Counted from the first letter of the stretch, positions 28,704 to 38,351 are shown. The stretch is 64,000 nucleotides of DNA from CAWGMT01 sp963823675 (GCA_963823675.1 CAWGMT010000028.1:1-64000), one strand, 5' to 3'. Made by a program: numbers and translations. Notes: generated from the sequence alone by a model not told the origin.

Positions 28704-29549
28704 CCAGGCAGACAAGCGGGAGCGAACCGCTGCGTCGCCGGGAGCGCAAGCCAGCGGTCGGTGTCGGGGCGAGGGACGAGTGGAGAGGGAGACTCTGCGC
28801 CGGAGCGTAGAGGCGGTGCGGGGACTCGTCGGGAGTGTGGCAGTCGGTCCGGCAGGCGGCAAACGGTCTGGAGGGGTTTTGTGAATCTGCGTCGGCGGAA
28901 ACGCGGTCCCTCGGGCGGCGGCTAAGATCGGCGGCGACATCGCCCAGGCCCTTCGACACGCCGGGGTGGCAGTCCAGGTGATGAGTGTGGTCCGGTGCTG
29001 CCTGCGGACGTCCGAGCGCCTGGTCCGCGAGTACCCTGACGAGTACCTGCCAACCCGCACGATCCGCAGCGCGAGTCCGGAGTCGTTGGCACGCCTTCTG
29101 CCGGACCGCTGGGCCTCGGCGAACCCCGGGCATCTGCTTACCCATCGTCTCGAGGAATCGCGCCAGAAGGCAAAGTGGCGTGAAGGGCGCCAGGCAATGC
29201 GCAGAAGGCAGTCCAAGGTAGGTTCTCACCGGGCGCGATTGCGTTGGCGCCCTGCCGAAGGCCGGAAGTGCGTTGGCAGCCTTGATCGGAATCCGTGCTG
29301 GCATCGCTTCGGAATGACTCACAGACGGTTCGTCGAAATTCGATGGGATCGACGACGACCTGCGAGTTGGCTGGTTTCTGGATTGGCAGGGAAGTGGTAC
29401 GATGCACGCGACTGCGAAGTCGCTTTGGCTCTGGCCATGATCCATCTCACTTAATATGCATCTTGGATCTTGGCTGTCTTGTCATGTCGGCTTGGTGCAC
29501 TTCCCCCATAAGAGTCTGTGTCCGTCCGGAATCCCGCGGAGTATCTCCC
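28704..29549. other. About 850 bases between two kinase genes, no recognised gene
   Basis: GC-rich sequence open by chance in several frames on both strands. None of the frames showed a recognisable motif or codon pattern, and no terminator or mobile element was identified with confidence. Confidence 0.5.
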
Positions 29550-32430
29550 GTGAGCGATCGGCGATCCTGTATCGAATGTGGCGCGAGCCTTGCAGCCAAT
29601 GCACCGCAGGGACTCTGCCCGAAGTGTTTTATGGGTGCGGGGGTGTCCAAGACGGTCACGCACTGGCCGGCGGCGAGACCTGAGGCCGCCGGTCCGCCGG
29701 CCAGCAGATGCGTCGTCGACCTCGCCAAATTCCAGCGCTCGATCGTCGAGATCGGGCTGATCGACGCCGAGGAGCTAGCGCGGTTCGTCGTGGCGCCCGA
29801 TCAGGTCTCACGCCTGGCCGGTGCCTTGATACGGGCAGGGAGGTTGACGGCTTACCAGGCGGCCGCGCTCGCTCAAGGAAAAACCAAAGGACTTCTGATT
29901 GGTGACTATCTTGTCCTGGACAAGCTGGGACAGGGGGGAATGGGGGTCGTCTTCAAGGCGCGGCATCGTCCGACGGGCCATGTCGTCGCGATGAAGGTCT
30001 TGCCGCCGTCGTTCGGCCGCGACCGCGCGGCGGTGCAGCGGTTCCGTCGCGAGGTCGAGATCGCATCGCGGCTGGACCACCCCAACCTCGTCGCGGCCCT
30101 TGACGCCAGCGAGGTCCAGGGTGTGTACTTCCTGACCATGGAATACATCAGCGGTTACGACCTCGACCGCCTGGCGGCCGACGGCGGGCCCCTGCCGATT
30201 GACCTCGCTCTGCACTGCACGATCCACGCAGCGCGGGGCCTGGCCGCCGCTCACGCCCAGGGGATCATCCACCGCGATGTCAAGCCCGCCAATGTGATGC
30301 TCGATGAAATGGGCTCGGTCCGGGTCCTCGACCTGGGCCTGGCGCGCGTCGTGGAAGCAGGCAATCTGATCGGCGGGTCCCCGGTTGGCTCCCTGACTCA
30401 AAGCGGTGCTTACATGGGAACGGTGGACTTCATGGCCCCGGAGCAGGCCGACGACCCCAGAAATGTTGACCACCGCGCCGACATCTACAGCCTGGGTTGC
30501 ACGCTCTACTTCCTCCTCACCGGCCGCCCGCCGTTCCTGGCCGACACGGTTTTGAAGCGGTTGATGGCTCACCAGGAGCGGCCGGCCCCCTCGCTTCGGG
30601 CCGCGGCCCGAAGCGTCCGAGAAACTCGAAGCGGCCTATCTCCAGATGATGGCCAAGCTGCCAGCGGAGCGCCCCGACTCGATGGCCGACGTGATTGATC
30701 ACCTGGAGGCTTGTCGTACGTCTCCCGATAACGAGGATGAAGCACGGTCCGGTCTGACGGCCTTCGCCAAGAGGGCATTCAAGCGAGCCGTGCCACGAGG
30801 CCGCGATCGCGGCCCCGACGCATCCATCTTCGCCCGCCGCCCCAAGACGGAAGGCCTGCAATGGGATCCCGACGTCCGATTTGAAGACGTCGTGATGGAC
30901 CTTCGAGATGAGGAGCGGCCCGGACCGCTGACCGAGGAGAGGCTGCCGCCGATCGTCTCCCGGCAGATCCCGAAGCGGGTCCGCCGTCGGCGATCTTCAG
31001 TGCCGTATGGGCTGATCGGGCTTGCCTTGATCGGGATGGCCATCGTTGCGTACGTGCTGCTGCCACGTAGCAAACCCATCATTCAGGAGGCGGCCACGAC
31101 CGCGCCCAAATCACTCCCTCCAACGACCGAGGCACCTGCTACCCCGCGAACTGGCAGCGTGCTTTACGTGGACGAGTTCAACGACCGCACGAGCGGCTGG
31201 GACGAGGAACCCGCCGAGCAACGGTTCAAGAAGGGCGACGAGTACCACGGGTATGTCGACGGCCTATACTGCATCGACGCCTACACTGGACCAGCGTGGT
31301 GGTTTTGGCGGTTTCCTAAAGGGGCGTTTTCTGAATTCACCTGTAACGTTGTGGCAAGGGTCTACGGCGACAAGCCCGATAGCTTCGGCAAACTGCTCAT
31401 CGGAATCGGCCTCGAGGGACCGAACGGCCTCCAGGTCGGTCTTCACGCGGACGGTCGTATCTTTGTCCTCAGGAGGGACCGGAGTGCCGAGGGGTGGAAG
31501 AATCTGGGCGTGCGTCGTCACTCCGCGATCAAGACAGGGCCCAATGACTTCAACAAATTCGTCCTCAACGTGAGGAAACGCCGGGTCGAGATCTTCATCA
31601 ACGGGGTGCAGGTCTATGACCCGGTGAACCTGGATTGGGACGTGACTCCGGCGAACCTGTCATTAGGCATCGATTGCAAGGTCCCGAACATCCGCGCGGA
31701 GTTCGATCGCATCGAGATCCGTGAGCTCGCCTCGTCCCCCGCGACCAGCGCGGGCGACAGCCCGCTCGAGACCCGCGAACCCGCGACAAAACCCGGAACG
31801 CTGGAGCGCCCACGCGTCTTGTACGTTAACGAATTCAACGACCCGAATAGCGGCTGGCCCCGCGACGACAAGACGGACCACCGCCACGGTTACTCGGACG
31901 GTGTTTACTACATCGAGACAGACGCAGGGGCATTTTACTGCTGGCGCCCAGAAGATCGCCCTGTTCTGGATGCCGGCAACAGCCTCCACGTCGTCGCCCG
32001 CGTCCTGGGGCAAGGGTCGGGAACACCCGGATCCTGGTACGTCATGTGTGAGACGAAAGACCCACGCGAAAGCAGACAGGGGAAGCCCAGAGGGTTCCAG
32101 GTCAACATCAACCGCAACGGAGAACTCTTCCTGGCGCCGCTTGCGTATAGCGCAGACTTCTACCCTGAGGATCCTCGAATCGGCCCGATCGTGCATGCGG
32201 CCATCCGGCCCGGAAACCAGTACAACGCGCTCGAGATCCGCTCGAAAAAGCGCCAGGTTGAGATTCTCGTCAATAACGTCCAGATCTGCGCTCCCGTGAC
32301 CTTCGATTGGGAGGTGACCCCGACCCGCATCCTTTTGGGCAGCGGTGACAGCGATCACAGAACCCGCTCGGAGTTCCAACGGATCGAAGTCCGCAAGCTC
32401 GATGCGCCCGCACGACTACAAGAGCGATAG
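29550..32430 (+). CDS. Zinc-ribbon Ser/Thr kinase with two concanavalin-like modules, with frame break
   Basis: The GTG at 29550 is chosen because it starts at the zinc ribbon (SCIECGASLAANAPQGLCPK plus C), usual for this kinase group; an ATG at 29484 is possible. The kinase domain starts ~residue 117 (GDYLVLDKLGQGGMGVVFKA), with HRDVKPAN at ~241 and GTVDFMAPEQ. The DFG position reads DLG. At about 30602 the frame changes: SLRA in the first frame, then RPEASEKLEAAYLQMMAKLP in the frame open to 32430. Then come one transmembrane helix (GLIGLALIGMAIVAYVLLP) and two ~190-residue homologous modules (VLYVDEFNDxxSGW ... RVEIFINGVQV ... EFDRIEIRxL) resembling DUF1080/concanavalin-like lectin folds. 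Likely a membrane kinase with an external ligand-binding pair. DLG may lower activity or be tolerated. Confidence 0.8.
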
Positions 32431-32561
32431 GCCAACGGCCGTCGCGGAAAGCGTCCGGAGAGGGGATCAGTGTTGCCCACGGCGAGGCCAAGCCGGGTTC
32501 GAGCGCGCCTTCAGCGACCGGCCCGAATGTCGGGGCTCGATGTTGATCGAAGCCGTCCAGA

Positions 32562-32705
32562 ATGATGATTCGCACGCAGAAGGCGTTCACGAATTTCGAA
32601 ATCGTCGCCGAGTCGCGGCACCTCCGTTCCGGCGGGAATTCCCGAATCGTCGTGTGGGTCAAGGAGGGATTCCTGACTGAACTGAAGCCCGGCACGTTGA
32701 TGAGT
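32562..32705 (+). pseudogene. DUF1080 (3-keto-disaccharide hydrolase-like) fragment
   Basis: About 45 codons read RTQKAFTNFEIVAESRHLRS, then GGNSRIVVWVKEG and LTELKPGTL. This matches the start of DUF1080 domains (KxFxNFEIxxEWRHLRSGGNSGI). The sequence on both sides is unrelated, so this is a short relic. It is distinct from the concanavalin-like modules of the preceding kinase. Confidence 0.55.
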
Positions 32706-32789
32706 TGTATGTTGCCTGATTTATTGAGCTTGGGACAACGAGTTCTTGGCCGACCTGGTGGACGCAGTTGCTGGAGTGAGTTTAAGCCT

Positions 32790-33077
32790 GCGGGGCGACC
32801 AGATCAACGACCGCAACCTGACCGTGATCGCTGCCGTCTAGCGGGATGGGGACCGACTCGCCGGCGCGTGCGCAGTCGCGAACCACATCCATGTAGCGGG
32901 CCGCCTTGCCCTGCCCGGTTGGTCCCGTCCAGACTTCGATGAGCGTGTCAGGGCCCTTGAGACCAACAAGGTATGCGGTGGCAGGTCGGTCATTGGATAA
33001 ATCTTCCCCGCGACCAGCTCGACCTTCTGGTCTTCAAAAATGCCGGCGGCCATCATGCGGTAGAATTGACGGACATC
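32790..33077 (-). pseudogene. Uma2-family endonuclease-like gene with internal deletion
   Basis: The minus strand begins VRQFYRMMAAGIFEDQKVEL, then VAGKIYPMTDLPPHTLLV, the N-terminus of Uma2/DUF820 proteins. At about 32975, with a frame change, it jumps to GLKGPDTLIEVWTGPTGQGK, then AARYMDVVRDCARAGESVPI, the C-terminal segment, ending at a TAA near 32790. The middle (~100 residues with the PD-(D/E)XK core) is absent, and a stop lies a few codons upstream of the N-terminal segment. It is a relic, not a nuclease. The DUF1801 gene overlaps its 5' region on the opposite strand. Confidence 0.65.
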
Positions 33078-33080
33078 GTC

Positions 33081-33479
33081 ATGAATGCAATACTGCGGCT
33101 TTCAGGCGCCGTCGAGCGAGATTCCGCCATCGAAGTCTGGCTGAACTCGCCGCCGGACGTTTTGCGTTCGATTGCACGCAAGTGGTTCGCGCAGATGCGA
33201 GTGTGCGGCGACGACGTCCGAGAGCTAATGCACGACGGATGTCCCGTCGCGTGTGTACACGATGCGCCATTTGGGTACGTCAACACCTTCAGGTCACATG
33301 TCAATGTCGGCTTCTTCAATGGTGCGGTCCTGAAAGATCCCGCGAGCTTGTTGGAAGGAACTGGCAAGCGGATGCGGCACGTAAAGCTGAAGCCCGGCTT
33401 CGAAATCGATTCCTCATCTCTTACGGCCCTGATCCAGGCGGCTTACCTGGACATGAGGGTGCGAGCAAAACTTGGATGA
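33081..33479 (+). CDS. DUF1801 domain protein
   Basis: The 132-residue protein matches the YdhG-like DUF1801 family. Its C-terminal signature is clear: HVNVGFFNGAVLKDPASLLE, then GTGKRMRHVKLKPG and ALIQAAYLDMR. The ATG at 33081 is chosen because the frame further upstream overlaps the Uma2 relic and does not look like DUF1801. The family's biochemical function is not firmly established (proteins of this fold have been called iron chaperone-like). It stands alone between relics. Confidence 0.75.
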   Translation: MNAILRLSGAVERDSAIEVWLNSPPDVLRSIARKWFAQMRVCGDDVRELMHDGCPVACVHDAPFGYVNTFRSHVNVGFFNGAVLKDPASLLEGTGKRMRHVKLKPGFEIDSSSLTALIQAAYLDMRVRAKLG

Positions 33480-33659
33480 CGATGTTGTGCCAGAGTTTTC
33501 TCAGGCTCGGCTTGGTGGATGAAATGAGATTAATGGTATTTGAACTTTTCTGGTTGAGACAGACCTGCCAAGATGCGAACGATGGCCGAAAGATACAATG
33601 GCCAGGAAGACCAGCGTAGAAATGTGTCGGTCGACAGAAGAAATCCCCAGAGGTTAGCC

Positions 33660-35123
33660 ATGGCGGCGATCAACACCCTGAACCCATTCCAGAGTAAGAT
33701 TCGCGACCTGGCAACCGCGGGGCTTGGCAAGCACGCTGGAATTGTCGTCGGGATCCTGCGAGGCGGCGACCAGTGGGTGGCTGGGTACGGGAGTTTCGAC
33801 GCGGGGCAGCAACCGCCCGATGAGGATGCTATCTTTGAGATCGGCTCCGTCACCAAAGTATTCACGACCCTGGTGCTCGCGGAGATGGTCCTGCGCGGCG
33901 AGGTTGCCCTCGACGACCCAGCGCAAGAATACCTCCCCTGCACCCTTCAGATGCCGAAGTGGAGGGGCCAGGAAATCACGCTCTTACACCTGGCAACGCA
34001 TACCTCCTCGCTGCCGCGGCTGCCACGCAACCTGTGGAAGACGATGAAGGACCTAGCCAATCCGTACGCCAATTATCAAGTCAGCGACATGTACGAGTTT
34101 CTGTCCGGTTACAAGTTGAAGCGTCCAATCGGCAGCGGTGTGGAATACTCGAACCTCGGCATGGGGCTTCTGGGCCACATCCTCGGACTCGCGGCCGGCA
34201 AGAGTTACGAAGAATTGGTCAGCGAACGTATCCTGCGACCGCTCGGGATGAACCACACGTCGATCACACTCAGTCCCGACCAGCAGGGGCGGCTGGCGCC
34301 GGGGCACACCTCGAGGGGCAAGGTGACGGCGAATTGGGATCTCCCTACCTTGGCCGGCGCCGGCGCATTGCGCTCGACTGCCGGCGACGTACTCCGCTTC
34401 GTGGCGGCGAGCATGAACCGCGCGACCGGTCCCCTCGCCGAGGCGGCGCGGCTCTGTCAGCGCCTTTATCCCAAGACTCGCAAAGCCTTACCGTCCTGGA
34501 AGGACTACGCCCTTGCTCTGCTTTTCAGCGGATTGGGTGTTTTCGCGCAATGGCAGTTCAGACTGGCTCCCAGCGATCCGCTCATCGTGCTGGCGGTGTC
34601 CTGGCCAATTCTTTTCGCCACTTCGTGGTTGGGACTGGCTCCAGGATTGCTTGCCACGGCAACGACGGTGGCCGGCACTTATTTTCTGCAACACAGCGAC
34701 AACTTCAGCTTGTGGGTATTCGGCGGCGCGATCGTGATAGCGTTATCAGGAGGTTTCGCCTTGCGTAGTCCCCGCTTGCGCAATCGGAGAGTCATGCTCG
34801 GCTGGCAATATCAACGACTCTACCAGCTCGGTGTCGGCATCGACGCGCGAAACGTATGGGTTAGCGCGGCGCGGCACGTATTCCATCCGTTTAAGCGCGG
34901 CCCACGCTTGGTCTGGCACAATGGCCGCACCGGTGGCTATGCGAGCTTCGTGGGCTTCATTCTCGAGACGGAAGCTGCTGTCGTGGTGCTTGCGAATTCG
35001 GCGAAATCGGTTGATTCAGTGGGAGTGGAGATCTTGAAGCTGTTGAATCGGGAGACGTCACCAAACTGGGGCATCGCACGAGGTTCGAGCGAAGCACAGC
35101 AAGGCGAAGGGAAACAAAGCTAG
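33660..35123 (+). CDS. Serine beta-lactamase/esterase-family protein with four membrane helices inserted
   Basis: The 487-residue protein belongs to the class C beta-lactamase/penicillin-binding-like hydrolase family. SVTK with nucleophile Ser63 and Lys66, YSN at 163-165 (GVEYSNLGMGLLGHILG) and a terminal HNGRTGG box at ~420 are all present. Between the YSN and HxG boxes lie roughly four hydrophobic helices (ALALLFSGLGVFAQW, LIVLAVSWPILFATSWLG, GLLATATTVAGTYF, LWVFGGAIVIALSGGFAL), which is unusual for this globular fold. Substrate unknown: peptide, ester or beta-lactam are all possible for the family. ATG 33660 is chosen for homology; an upstream in-frame ATG at 33573 exists. Its 3' end abuts a truncated MBL-fold relic on the other strand. 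Confidence 0.8.
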   Translation: MAAINTLNPFQSKIRDLATAGLGKHAGIVVGILRGGDQWVAGYGSFDAGQQPPDEDAIFEIGSVTKVFTTLVLAEMVLRGEVALDDPAQEYLPCTLQMPKWRGQEITLLHLATHTSSLPRLPRNLWKTMKDLANPYANYQVSDMYEFLSGYKLKRPIGSGVEYSNLGMGLLGHILGLAAGKSYEELVSERILRPLGMNHTSITLSPDQQGRLAPGHTSRGKVTANWDLPTLAGAGALRSTAGDVLRFVAASMNRATGPLAEAARLCQRLYPKTRKALPSWKDYALALLFSGLGVFAQWQFRLAPSDPLIVLAVSWPILFATSWLGLAPGLLATATTVAGTYFLQHSDNFSLWVFGGAIVIALSGGFALRSPRLRNRRVMLGWQYQRLYQLGVGIDARNVWVSAARHVFHPFKRGPRLVWHNGRTGGYASFVGFILETEAAVVVLANSAKSVDSVGVEILKLLNRETSPNWGIARGSSEAQQGEGKQS

Positions 35124-35126
35124 CAC

Positions 35127-35220
35127 ATCCGCCGGGGGCGTCGATCAGGAAGGTACTGACAATCCCGGTCGGGATCACGAACAGGCCGGGCACAACTTGC
35201 CGAGCAGCGGCCATTTGCAC
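35127..35220 (-). pseudogene. MBL-fold metallo-hydrolase N-terminal fragment
   Basis: About 31 codons read MAAARQVVPGLFVIPTGIVS, then TFLIDAPGG. This resembles the first strands of metallo-beta-lactamase-fold hydrolases (VAPGLYxIPxGxVNxFLIDAPDG). Homology ends exactly where the beta-lactamase-like gene on the other strand ends, so the rest was probably lost in the rearrangement that joined them. Confidence 0.45.
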
Positions 35221-35662
35221 CGCCTCGAGCGGCAGCCCCGCTCGGTCTCTTGCGTAACGGCCATGATGATCGAACTCACATCGTCGTTCCGCTGGCTAGC
35301 CTTGAGAATCCAACATCCCGAAATCATCCGGTGAAAAAGCCTTTCAAAAAGATGCGTCGAAGGGCTTCCACTCGAAATAAAATCGGGGCAATTGGACGGC
35401 TATTGAACTTGTTTGGCCGGGATCGCATGCTGGACAGTTGACACAGGCATCATTGGAGAACTACACCTGCCGGACGCGCAGACTTCTCGGCGAGACGGTA
35501 ATCGCCGCTTCGTTCGGTGGCCTCCGTATTTATTTAGCAGTCAGGCATCGGATTTGCGGCGCTTGTCAGAGTGGCTATTCCAATCGGCGTGACGTCGACC
35601 CTCACTTAGCAGACGGCGCGGCCCCGACAGAACAGAGGCCAGTCTAAGGGGAGGTAAGGACG
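35221..35662. other. About 440 bases upstream of the SDR gene, nothing recognised
   Basis: No coherent open frame. A purine-rich GGGGAGGTAAGG at about 35648-35659 lies just before the SDR start and can serve as its ribosome binding site. Confidence 0.5.
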
Positions 35663-36406
35663 ATGGTACGAGTCGCCCTGATCACAGGAGCGAGCCGGGG
35701 AATCGGTGCGGCAACCGCGTTGGTGCTGGCCGAACACGGGTACCGGGTGGTCGTGAACCACCGCGCCAGCGCACCACAGGCCGAGGAGGTGGTGGCGACC
35801 ATCGCCGCGGCCGGCGGCGAAGCGGTGGCGATTAAAGCCGACGTCACCGTGCCGAACGACGTCACCGCCATGGTCGATGAAATCGATCGGCGGTGGGGCG
35901 GGACGGACGTGCTCGTGCACAACGCGATGACGCCGTTTGCCATCACCTCGTTCGCCGAGCTGAGCTGGGAGCAGCTCGGCGGCAAGCTGGACAGCGAGCT
36001 GCGTGCCGCGTTCCTGACAACGAAGGCCGTTGTGCCGGGAATGGTTTCGCGCGGATACGGTCGGCTGATCTATCTGAGTACCGGGCTGTCGCGTCGTGCG
36101 CGTGATGGGATGATCACGCTGGGCACCGCCAAGGCGGCCCTGGACCAGTTCGTGCGGTACGTCGCTTTGGAGCTGGCACCGCACGGGATCACCGCCAACC
36201 TCGTTGCACCGTCGACGGTGGAGGGAACCAGGGTGACCGAGCAATTCACAGCCGAGCGGATGCGCGAGTTAGCCGCGACCACGCCAATGCGACGGCTGCC
36301 CAGTCCCGACAATGTCGCCCAGACCGTGGCGTTCTTGGCAAGTGAGGATTCCGGTTTCACCACCGGCCACTACCTTCCGGTCAACGGGGGCCTTGCGATG
36401 GACTGA
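35663..36406 (+). CDS. Short-chain dehydrogenase/reductase lacking the catalytic tyrosine
   Basis: The 247-residue protein has a Rossmann start VALITGASRGIGAATALVL, an NxA-like VHNAMTPF, and a C-terminal ASEDSGFTTGHYLPVNGGLA typical of FabG-like SDRs. The YxxxK motif reads L153-G-T-A-K157 (codon CTG), so the catalytic Tyr is replaced while Lys157 is kept; Ser139/Thr140 are in place. It may bind NAD(P)H without normal reductase activity. It is preceded by a strong purine-rich ribosome site. 53 bases downstream on the same strand is an NMT1-like binding protein, so the two are probably co-transcribed. Confidence 0.85.
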   Translation: MVRVALITGASRGIGAATALVLAEHGYRVVVNHRASAPQAEEVVATIAAAGGEAVAIKADVTVPNDVTAMVDEIDRRWGGTDVLVHNAMTPFAITSFAELSWEQLGGKLDSELRAAFLTTKAVVPGMVSRGYGRLIYLSTGLSRRARDGMITLGTAKAALDQFVRYVALELAPHGITANLVAPSTVEGTRVTEQFTAERMRELAATTPMRRLPSPDNVAQTVAFLASEDSGFTTGHYLPVNGGLAMD

Positions 36407-36459
36407 ACGCAGCGAGCGCGAGTGCGCTGTCCGAGATTGTGAGAAAGGCTATTCCGCCG

Positions 36460-37326
36460 ATGCACACGATCGACCTGACCTACGTAGGGCGTGGTATCCA
36501 CGAAGAACTGATCGCGTATGTGGCCGATCAGGAGGGATTCTTTGAGGATGAAGGTGTCCACATCGCCGTCCGCGACGGAATCAAGTGGGAGACCGAGCGC
36601 CTGCGCGGTGGTGCAACCATCGGTTTGGGCCGGGCCTTGTTGTCGCGGCTGACCGACGGCATCCCATGGAATGTGCTAGTCGTCAACACCCATTGTCCGC
36701 TGTTCTGGTTCATCGGGCGCGGCGAGGTGAAATCCATGGATGATCTTCGCGGGCGCCGACTGGCGGTCCACCCACCCCGCACCGCACCCGGCTGTTTCGC
36801 GCGAATCGTGCTGCGCCGGCACGGTCTCGACCCCGATCGCGACCTGCAGTGCGTCGTACGAGCCCCGGGTGACTACCAGATGGATCTGCGGCAACTTCGC
36901 GACGGTTCGATCGATGCGGCCTACGTGGGCAGCACGTTAGGGCCCGAACAGGTCGCGGGCGAGGAGGGATTTTCGGTCCTGTCCTGGGTCGGCGACCATT
37001 TCCAGATCCCCACCGTGGGAATCGCCGTGGACCCCGCTCGTATCCCGCTCGACAGCCCGGCGCTGCAGGCGCTGGTGCGGGCCAACCAGCGAGCCCTTCG
37101 CACGATCGCCGAACAGCCCCAGTTGGCCGTCGACTACATCGCCTCGTTCCTCAGCCGGCTGACCCGTGATGAAGTTCAGCGATACTACGAGCGCTACATC
37201 GGCCCATACTTCACCTCCGACGGTCGGGTAGACCTCAACGTCGCCCAGCGCGCGGTCAACGCGGTCGCCACCGAACTCGGGGTCGCGGCGGCATCGGTTG
37301 ACCAGATGTACCAGCCCGCCCTGTGA
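36460..37326 (+). CDS. NMT1/THI5-like ABC substrate-binding-type protein without signal peptide
   Basis: The 288-residue protein resembles periplasmic binding proteins of the NMT1/SsuA type: HEELIAYVADQEGFFEDEGV, then VKSMDDLRGRRLAVHPP, a middle with DAAYVG, and a C-terminal LAVDYIASFLSRLTRDEVQR. It starts directly with MHTIDLTYVGRGIHEELIAY and has no export signal, so it may be cytoplasmic, act as an enzyme/sensor homologue, or depend on another start. No permease or ATPase gene adjoins it. It pairs with the SDR upstream, and the ligand cannot be told. Confidence 0.7.
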   Translation: MHTIDLTYVGRGIHEELIAYVADQEGFFEDEGVHIAVRDGIKWETERLRGGATIGLGRALLSRLTDGIPWNVLVVNTHCPLFWFIGRGEVKSMDDLRGRRLAVHPPRTAPGCFARIVLRRHGLDPDRDLQCVVRAPGDYQMDLRQLRDGSIDAAYVGSTLGPEQVAGEEGFSVLSWVGDHFQIPTVGIAVDPARIPLDSPALQALVRANQRALRTIAEQPQLAVDYIASFLSRLTRDEVQRYYERYIGPYFTSDGRVDLNVAQRAVNAVATELGVAAASVDQMYQPAL

Positions 37327-37473
37327 CCGCTGCCGCGACGACCCAACAGTCGTCTGCGTAGGGAGATAGGGGCGGCTGAAATGGGTGCCACGATTCGCAG
37401 CCCCGTAGTTGGCGACTCTCCCGAGTAACGGATCTTGTTGGATAATGACAAGTTAGGCGGCACGGAGTCGTAG

Positions 37474-37641
37474 ATGCTAGTAGACTCGTGCATTCCGGTC
37501 ATACCCAGCGCCGATCTGGAGAAGAGTCTGCGCTTCTGGGTCGAAGGGCTTGGGCTGTCCATGGATCGCGCGATGCGGCAGGACGGTCGCCTCGTCGGAT
37601 GCATGGTTCATAACGAGCGTCTGGCTGACTCTCGATGCTGA
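37474..37641 (+). pseudogene. Truncated VOC/glyoxalase-like protein
   Basis: The 55-codon frame starts MLVDSCIPVIPSADLEKSLR, then FWVEGLGLSMDRAMRQDGR, the first half of a vicinal-oxygen-chelate domain (family length ~120-140). Homology ends at HNERL and a stop follows 6 codons later. The metal-site residues of the second half are missing. Likely a relic. Confidence 0.6.
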
Positions 37642-37710
37642 CGATCCTGCTCGTTGAACTGTACGCCGGAGCCTACATGCTTGATGTACGCGACCGAATC
37701 CTTACACGTT

Positions 37711-37740
37711 AGGATGCGGGTTTGTTTCCCGCCGCCTTCA
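37711..37740 (+). repeat. Third tmRNA 3'-end-like repeat (single)
   Basis: ATGCGGGTTTGTTTCCCGC followed by CGCCTTCA resembles the second unit of the pairs at 9227 and 21298 (opposite-strand peptide AAGNKPAS). No partner is seen 76 bases upstream. Confidence 0.6.
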
Positions 37741-37912
37741 GTTCTTCGCTGAATTTGCAGTCAACGGATAATGACGGGAAGCCCTCGGCCAACACCGCCC
37801 GATGCGCCGCCGGGGTGTCGTCTTTTCGCCCCACCTTTCCGACCAGCTTGGCCAGCTCAAAGTTCGACTCCCCCAGCGCACGCCGCGAGGCAATGTCGGT
37901 CTCCGTGCCCAA
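37741..37912 (-). pseudogene. Fragment of a kinase-associated TPR tail
   Basis: Minus-strand codons read GTETDIASRRALGESNFELA, then KLVGKVGRKDDTPAAHRAVL, like TPR tails of planctomycete Ser/Thr kinases (LGRKDEALAAHRxVLAxR). The fragment begins after a stop and runs straight into the tmRNA-like repeat, so it is a remnant cut at that site. Confidence 0.45.
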
Positions 37913-38192
37913 GAGTGCGCTCAGCTACCCGTAGAAATCCGCTGCCGTCTACAGGAGACGGTTGCGCATGTCTTTGAACTTCTCTTCCTTGAGCAACCTA
38001 GTCATCCAAGTGATCCTGTTAGAAGTTCGGTAATTGACGAGCCCATGCCGGCCCTGTATTCTCTACGCGTTCTTATTGGATGATCACAAATTCTTTAATC
38101 CGCGCCGGTGTCCGAACGGTTGCAGCTTGTTCGTTGTGTTCACACACACAAGGGGGGGACAGGCCTCCGCCCGCGGATCCTGAACCGTCTGG

Positions 38193-38351
38193 AGTACCAT
38201 CACGGCGAAGTTTCTGTTCATCTATCGCGAAACCACCGTGAGCCGTGCCCAGCCGTCTCCTGAGGAAATGCAGGCTTTGCAGGCGGCCTGGAACGCATGG
38301 ACGCAAGAATTCAGCTCGGCGATTTTGCCCGGAGGCGACGGATTGAAGTAA
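38193..38351 (+). pseudogene. YciI-family (YCII domain) N-terminal fragment
   Basis: The codons TAKFLFIYRETTVSRAQPSP, then EEMQALQAAWNAWTQEF and PGGDGLK end at TAA 38349-38351. This matches the start of YCII/DGPF-type small proteins (KFLxIYR ... SPEEMQ ... W). No start codon is seen and the C-terminal half is missing. In many genomes YCII genes sit beside ECF sigma factors; a sigma relic indeed lies at 39460. Confidence 0.55.

Noticed and set aside
28471..29445. 324-codon minus-strand frame between the two kinases, considered as a transposase
   Set aside because: No transposase motif. It overlaps the FGE-like domain and has Pro/Arg/Ser-rich shadow composition.
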